64,000 bases of DNA from a virus. Shown one piece after another: positions 18,901-27,900 of the stretch. The position numbers were made by a program, and so were the translations under genes. The stretch lies in IMG/VR virus record IMGVR_UViG_3300020183_000040, positions 1 to 64,000 of that record, one strand, 5' to 3'. Every line of letters starts with the position of its first letter. Position 1 is the stretch's first letter. The notes under the pieces are model-generated. The model worked only from the letters and a program-made list of their open reading frames with translations, did not search any database and had not been told where the DNA came from.

Positions 18901-21900
18901 GATGTTGTTGATAGTCCTTATCTTGGCAGGTTCACAGTTGAATTCCTTGCTGGTGCAACTATCACTACAGGTCCAGATATATTCAAATTTCCACTCACTG
19001 ATGAACCAGAAGGACCTGCTCTCATTAGATTGAATTCTGATGGTGAACAAATTGATCCAAAATATGAAGCACTATCAGAAAAAGTAGTTGGAAAAATTGG
19101 TAGTATTAGACTTGTCAATGGTGGTGGATTCTATAGAAAACTACCAGTTGTAACTGATATTATTTCTAGCAGAAAAATTGAAAGAGTCAATATTATTGAT
19201 CCTGGAACTGAATATCAAGTTGGAGAATATTCTGGAATACCTATTCTTGGCGATGGTGAGGGTGGTCTTGTACGAATTACAGTTACTGATGGCGAAGATG
19301 CAGAGGGTAATCCAATTCCAGGTCAAATTAGTAGTGTAGTCATTACTAGTGCTGGTAAAGGATATAAAACTGCGTATATTGATATTCCATCTATTCCTGG
19401 GATACTTGGATCTGATTTGGCGGGTTCTGGTGCCGAACTAGATGTAGAAATCCCTCCATTTGGTAGTGGAGCATCTATTTTTACAACTGGTGCAAATGTC
19501 GGAAAAATCAAAAAACTAAAGAATAATAACTTTGGTTATGATTATCCACACGATTATACTCTAAGACCAGAAATTACATTCCCGATCAATGTCCAGTTGA
19601 TCAACACTAGTATTCTAAAGAATATTACTGTCACCAATCCTGGATCTGGATATTCTCAAGCTCCTACAGTTATTATCGAAGGTGGCGGCGGAAGTGGGGC
19701 AACTGCTGAAGCATCAATTAGGAATGGTAGAATTTATAGTATTGTGGTGAAGGATCCTGGATCTGGATACTCTTCAGAACCAACTGTCTCACTAAAATCA
19801 TCATTCAATTATGTAGTCAACCTTGACCTGGGACTTCTACAATTTTCATATCCTCATGGCATTCAAAATGGTGCCGCAGTTACACTACAGGTGACAAATG
19901 ATGGAGATACTATTGGCACATTCCCAATTGCTGGTGGATCAATTGGTGCTCTAAATTCAACTACAACATATTATGCAATTGCTGGCGCTGGACAATCCCT
20001 TGAACCTGATCAACTAAAACTTGCGATCACACCATCAAATGCAAATTTGGGTGATGCAATTACATTCGTAAATGCTGGAACAGGGCGCCAAATCTTACTT
20101 ACTAGTTCATTCGGTGGAGCTGCAAAAGCAATTGTTGGAACTGGAGAATTTCTTGCTGGAGAATATGTATATCAAGGTGATAGTGTTAGTAACCCAACTG
20201 CATTTGGTTATGTATCGAGTAATGGTGGATGGGAGATTGGTCCTAGACTCCTAAAAATTATAGATTATGAAGGAAAATTTGAAGAAGGTGCAAAGATAAC
20301 TGGAACTATTTCAAAATCTTCTGGCATTATCGCATCGCTGTCAATTGCTAGAGGGGTTCTGCAAATTGACTCTTTGACTAAGACTACAGGTCAATTTGTT
20401 GATGATCGTGGGAAACTTTCTGAAATTATTCAAAGAGTCCAAGATTCTTATTATTATCAGACATTTTCATATGCTGTCCAATCTCCAGTATCAATAACCT
20501 CTTGGAAAAACTTTGTCCTGAAGAATACACACCCAGCTGGATTCAAACTATTTGGTGAATTGAATATATTTGAGAATGCTAAAATTGCAAATAGAAAGAC
20601 TGATTTTGAACTTACTAAATCGGTGAATCTTGCAGACTCTGCAATTGTTCCTAATATTCAAAATTTTGCTCTAGTAGAACCAATTTACACTCAGTATGAT
20701 AATACGCAAGTTCTATTCAGACAAAAGAGACTAACGTCTTCTGAGAATATTTTGACTTCTGTTGTTCAACGTATTGATGATATCTCGAATCTATTTGATG
20801 GAGAAAGAATTGCTTTCCCAATTTCTGTTGCTCAAGAACCAGTCTCAGCATCAGTCAATCAATTGATGATTGTTCTAAACGGAGTCGTACAAAACCCAGG
20901 AACTTCATTTGGTATTCAAGGAAATCAAATCGTATTTTCAGAACCTCCGCAAGCACCAGCAAGCGTTAGATATGGAAATGTAGATATTGCATTCCAAACT
21001 GTGATACGTCTATCTTTTAGTTCAATATCTGGCATTTTCCCAACACTGGGAATGACTATAATTGCATTGACTAGTAGATGGAGAGGCACAGTAATTGGAA
21101 CTTCTGGTAATACTATCGATGTTTTCTGGAATGGAGCACCGAATAGTGATCTATCAACTCTTGGTGGTCTACAAGAATCTGAAGCGTCTCAATTTGGGTA
21201 TATTATTGGAGAAACGTTCAACGTCGGAGCTACAGGATTTATTGGAATATTGGATAGTGCTGTCGTTATAAAGAACAGCACAAATGCTAATGACTTCTTA
21301 TATGAATTCTCTGAAACTATTACTACGCTTGAGGGAGAACTAGCACAAGTAGAACAGATCAACCTGTCAGTTGGTCAAGAAATTCCTATTGCTAGACTAA
21401 GATATACTACTGGCGTATCAACAACTGCTATTGAGGTAATTGCATATAATACTTCTACCCCAACTAGAGTTCCTGACAATGTATTTGTAATTGGCAAATA
21501 TTATCAATTTGATGCTGAGGTTTTCAAAGTAACTGCAATAGTACATGCTACAGAATATTCAACTATAACTGTACAAAGAGCTCAACTAGGAACTGCTGCG
21601 GCACAACACCAAGCAAATGCTTCCATATATGGAACAGAAATCAATGTAACGGATAAACTAACTCTATCCAAAACAGTTGGAACATATCAATCAAAACCAG
21701 GTCTATTTGATATTCAACTATATGATATTATTGTTGGAGTTCAGTCTGGTTCTGTTGGATTTGTAACAAGGTCATATGCATACACAGACCCAACTACCAA
21801 CTTACCAATCAATGAGGTAGTTATTTCAGAAGGATCCTCATTCTTTGGACTTCTATTCAACAGAATTACTTCCACAGAATATGCGAATGTTATTCTTGAT

Positions 21901-24900
21901 AATATTGCAGATTCTCAAATTCAAGTAAATGATTTTGAAACTGCACTAGTATCAATCGATTCTACTTTCCCAGTAGGAGAATTTGTAAACAATCATGTTG
22001 TTGTCTACAATACTGCAACTGGAACAATCCAGAACAATGAGTATATTAGAAATTATAAATTTGACTATGGTAATGATACTGGTGTGTTTACTGTTGGAGA
22101 AACCGCTGAAATTCGTCAGCTTGCAATAAGAAATAGAGAAGGTGGGTATTTTACTGATGGTCAAATCATCAGAAGTGAAAATTCTAAAGCAGAAGTTCTT
22201 GGATTTGCTCCAGGTAGAAATATTGTCTATCTCGGTAAACAGGCAAGAAGTTCTTCAGCAGGAAAGGATTTCCATATCCCAACATTTTTTGGGAATGCCA
22301 AACTATCTACAGCACAGAAAAAATTCGGAGAATCATCTCTACTTCTAGATGGAAATGGAGATTATCTACAAATATCGCACCCAACAGAATTTGATCTAAC
22401 AACTTATACATTTGAAGCGTGGATTTATTTACCAACCACTCCAACTACTGAGTATTCGATGATATTTGCCAATGTCGGACAAAACTCGTATTGGGGACTC
22501 CGTACTGTTGCTGGAGTTACACGTCTGACTTCATATGATGGCAGTACCATCAATGAACAAACAACTGGAACTGGTATTCCATTGAATACTTGGACTCATG
22601 TTGCTTGGTCTAGGTCTGGTAGTACTATTAGAGCGTTTATGAATGGAGTAATCGTACACACTGGAACTAGCAACGCCACTCCAAATGTGACTGGAATTAC
22701 AATTGGTTATTCAGATAGTTATGCAAATCAATATTTCTTCAATGGATATATCGATGAAGTAAGAGTATCTAATACAAACATTTATGGACTTGCATTTACT
22801 CCTCCTTCTAATATTTTCCAAGGAGATAATAATACAAAACTACTACTTCATTTTGATGGTGCTAATAATGCAACAACCACTGATGATTGGTCTGGTGCAG
22901 CTAACTGGGCAAATGGGCAAGAATTTGTAAATAGTGGAATTCTATTCCGTTTTTATGATGCAGCAAATCAAATAGAAGATAATATAAATTTGATTGCTGC
23001 CGAAGCAGTATATCGTACAGATGTACATTTCCCCAAACTTCATATTCCAACAACAGTTGCTATCACTTATGGTAGTCAGTTCTATGATGTAATTCTTGCA
23101 AATCTAAACTTCATTGCTTGGGAAGCATATCAAAGAGTTTCTCCAACTCCTCCAACTGGAACAACAGCACAGGATTGTGTTGATGATGTAAAAGATGTTC
23201 TTCGTAGTTTAGCTTATAACATCAAACATGGATTCAATTCCAAAGTTTGGGATGCAGCAAAATTGTATGTAAACTCTGGTGCTATTCAACATCTAACTGG
23301 TCAAGTTACAAACTCTGTCAATGTATTCAATCAAGCGAGAAATATTGCAAAACAAATCATCAATAACACTACAGTAACCAAGCAAGGTTCTCATACTTAT
23401 ACACAAACAACAAATACTTCAATTCCATATGTTATTGGTGGATATACTACTGTTGAGAGCTCTATTGATTCTCTATTCAAGATTGTTACCGATACACTTC
23501 AAAATCCAGCTGGTACAAATAACACTACATATCCATCTTCTGTTGCTGTTCTTCCGAGAACACACCCACCACATACTCAGTGTATTGCTGATGTCACCCT
23601 CACTATCACTGAAATTCTAAAAGATATTAGAAATGGTGGTAATGAATATACCTGGGACGCAGCTTCTCTCTATGTCAACACTGGGGGATCCACAGCAACA
23701 CTCAATCATATTGTTGGTGAAGAAGCAGAGACTTCATATGCATATGACAGAGCAAGAGATATTTCTCTACTTGTAATGCGTGGACTTGAGGTTGGTATTA
23801 CTGGAGATCATGGTTTTACACAATTCATTGATACAACCATTACGGATGATCCTGCAAATCCAGTTTGTGCTGATGTTGCCAGTACAATCAATACTTTATT
23901 CGATATTGTAATTGATACAATTGATCTTGCATATACTTCTTCTGGAAATCATCTACTAACAGTACCTAGAACACAGGCAGCGTATGAATATGCATCTGGA
24001 ATAGTAGATGCATATAGATCCGACAGTTTTACAATTCGTTCTGTAAATAACACAACTAAAGACTTTTGGACTAATGAAATTAGTCCAGATACTCAGAGTC
24101 GTTACATAGATGCTGCAGATCTCATTGAAATCAATACTGAGGCTATTATTGATGAAACTTCGGGGAGGATGCTCGCTAGATATCCCGTACTCCTCACTGA
24201 GATGCCCCGTAACCAGGATGGAAGCGGTGCAGGTACAAATAGATGTAAAACTGATTTGACAATCCTTCTAGGCGCTCTAGTGAAGGACCTTAGATTTGGA
24301 GGTAATCGTTTTACTACTGAGGCAACAAAAAATTACTTAGGTGTAAATGATGAAATTAGGCATATTCGTTTACAACTTTGGGGATCTTTGTATGCACATG
24401 ATCAACTTGGTGAAATGTCAAAACTTGCAATCACTGGAGATCTAGCAGCTGTTGCACAATACACAGACTCTGTAATTGTATCTGATATTGGCATCACTCA
24501 GGATGCTGGCGGATGTGCTAATGTCAAGACAACGATTGACAATCTGATTCAAAATATGAATGACATTCTTGCTCCTACACCAGATAGGAATAAGGATGCT
24601 GCAGATCTACTCGTTTTCAATAGGAATTACATCGCAGAAGAAGCAATTGGTCTGCTTGAAGATGAATTCTTCTATACTCTAAGTAATGGACAAACATATC
24701 AGGCATATCAATATCCTGGTGGTAATGTTGATGGAAGAAACAAGTGTATTAGAGATGCAAAAAATATCATAGATGCAGTTGCTGCTGACCTACTAACAGG
24801 TGGAAATAATAGCATTCTTCTTGCTGTAGAAAAATATTTGACTGCTCAACTTGAAATTGATTACATTGAAGATCAACTTGGTGCAACTCTATATTCGTGG

Positions 24901-27900
24901 ACTAGAATTGCCTTCCTATGCAAGAAAGCAGTTGCTAACTTACTTCAGTCTGCTAATCAAATTGCACTGTCTACAAGTCATTATGTTGCTCAACATACGG
25001 ATAAAGCTGCATATACAGATCCAACGATTACTCATGATATTTCTTCTCCTGGTGGAAATTACAGTTCTGCAGACTGTGTAAATATTCAAGCTGCAATTGA
25101 TAACCTAATAAATGCAGCTATTGACACTCTTGCCCCTGGTGGAGATATTGCTATAAATGCATCAAGAATGATGCTTTTCAATAAAAACTATTTTGATAAG
25201 GAAATTGGTGAAGAAGTTACTAGACAATGGGGACAAATCACAACTGCTCAAAAAACATTTATTGAAGAAGTTGCTGATAATATCATTCATGATATTCTAA
25301 TCACTAAAGAAAGTGTACTTGATAATCAGACTACAGCGCAATATTCAAATGTTCAGACTTACAGAACCCTTAGAAGTTTACTCACACCTCTAAACACGAC
25401 TAATAATCAATTGAATTTGATCCCTGCAGCTCAGGTCGAACAAATTTCTGGAGGAACATGGACAAGCACTGGAAATACTGTATCTCTAAATGCATCTTCT
25501 GGTCCAGATGGAACTCTTACCGCAGATAAATTGATTCCTGGTACAACTGGCACAGATGAACGTGCTGTAAGAAGAAACTTTGTTTTGACTGCGTATACAA
25601 CCTATGATAGAGACAATGTAACGTTTGATAATGAATATGTCACTCTTGATCAGGGTGTTGACACTTCATATCAAACATATACTTGGTCTATATTCTTCAA
25701 AGAAGCTGGTTACTCTAATGCAAGAATTAGAGTTCAATGGGATGCAACTCACTTTGCATTTTTCAATATAAATCTAACAAATGGAGCACCAAGTGATGTA
25801 TTTGGAACTGGAATAACAGGACTGTCTACAGGAGTTATTCCACATGGAAATGGATGGTACAGGGCATTTATTACCTTTGATGTTCCATTTGGTGTTTCAT
25901 CAGTAGATCTATTTGCATATGGAACGGTGAATGCTTCAGTTACTGCTCCTGGTAATGGAACTAGCGGTGTTCTAATTTGGGGTGCTAAATTTGCTAAGAG
26001 TGGAATTGATATTTACACATCACAAGGAGGAACTCCTTTCTACCCAGATAATGATTATAATGTGAGAAATTATATTCTGGATAGACTTGAATTCTTTATG
26101 ACTAGAGCGATTTCGGGAACACTAATAACTCCATCTCCTCTAGCTACGTTCCCATCTTATACAAATACATCTATTCAATCTGGATATACAATTGCGGATA
26201 TCAATAAATTTATTGAGATACTAATCAATCAATACCAAGAACAACTCACAAACCCATCTTATTATCTTGTTATTGGTATTCAAAATGGACTAGTACTTCT
26301 ACCAAAAACTTATGGGACCAGAATAATCCCAGTTCCTTTGGGCGGAAAAATTGAACAATCTTCGTTTATCTATGGTGTTCTGTCTGATAGAAGTGCAGAA
26401 ATTGCAGGATATATTTTGAATGAAGCACAAGTTGCAAAAACTTATGTGAGGATGAGAATAAACGATATTGAGGATGGTCCATTTGTTGTCAACGACGACG
26501 TGGTTGCCGCTGGGAATCCAGGTATAACAGGAAAAATTTATGGATTCTACTCTGATGAAAACTTCAATTATCTTGATGTAGAAGTAACTGCTGGAACATT
26601 CAATATCAACTCTCGTATTGAAAGTGATGAGGGTGCTGAAGCTACAATTGTTGCTATTGAACCTCGCCTTCACGTCATTGGACTTCAAGGTGATTTTGCT
26701 GATGGAGTTCCATTCAAAGCATATACAAGTAACGTTACTGCAAATGTTGTAGATTTTATTAGATGTGAAGGAGCAGTTTTGAGTAATACTGGTGGAAAAC
26801 TAACTGTAGATACAGATTCTTTGACTGGTTCTTTTGAAACCAAGAGCGTTGTATTCCCACAAACATCAAGAATTTACCTAGATCTTATTCAATATAAAGG
26901 TCTTGTATTGAATGTCGGTGATATCATTGTTGCTGATGGTTATGTAAGATTCCAAGTTGCAGTAAACAATAATTTGTCAACTTTCCAAAGAGGTGGAACC
27001 TTATACGGAATTGTCAATGGCACTAAGGACACAAGTAGGAGAGCCATTATAGTAGATCTTGATCTCAACAATAATTACATATATGCTAAAACATATCTTG
27101 GACAATTTGCTAATGGTCAATCATTTGCTTATTACGGAGAGGTTGAGGGAGATCTTCCAGTTGGTTTTGCAACTATTGTAACCAATGTACCTGTTGCTGG
27201 TAATGCATCTGGTAGGATAGTAGATATCAAGCAAGTAGGAACTAAAACAAGAGTGTTCTTGTCTGATGTAAGAGGAACCTGGACTATTAGAGAGACCGTG
27301 GCTGGTAGGGCAGGATATGGTGCTGCAGTTTTTGATACTAAGACTATCAAAGGAAGAATCAAGCGTGCATTCCGTGGATTTGATGGCGTGCAAACGGAGT
27401 TCAACCTCACAACTGCCAATGGAACTCCATACTTCCCAGATCCAGATGGGCATATGTTGATCTTTATCAACGGTATTCTACAACCTCCAGGTGCAGGCAA
27501 CGCTTATAGTGCATTCTCAAATGTACTTTCGTTTAGTGAACCACCTGAAGTTGGAGATGCATTTGTTGGATTCTATCTAGGAAAACTACGCCAATTGGAT
27601 GACATTTCCTTTGAATTTGATTCTCTACGTCAATCATTCAACCTGAGACGTTCTGGAATCTTCTATTCTCTAACTCTTACCGATGGTGTACAATCTTCCG
27701 TGATTAGACCAGAAAATAATATCATTGTTTCTCTAAATGGTGTTATTCAAGAACCTGGCATTGGATTTACTCTTGTTGGTTCTCGTATTATCTTTGGTGA
27801 AATTCCTAGAGTAGGATCTACATTCGTTGCATTCTCTTATGTTGGTTCTGAAGGTGACGTTGACTCGGAAACTGTTGTTCCACCAATTGAACCTGGTGAT

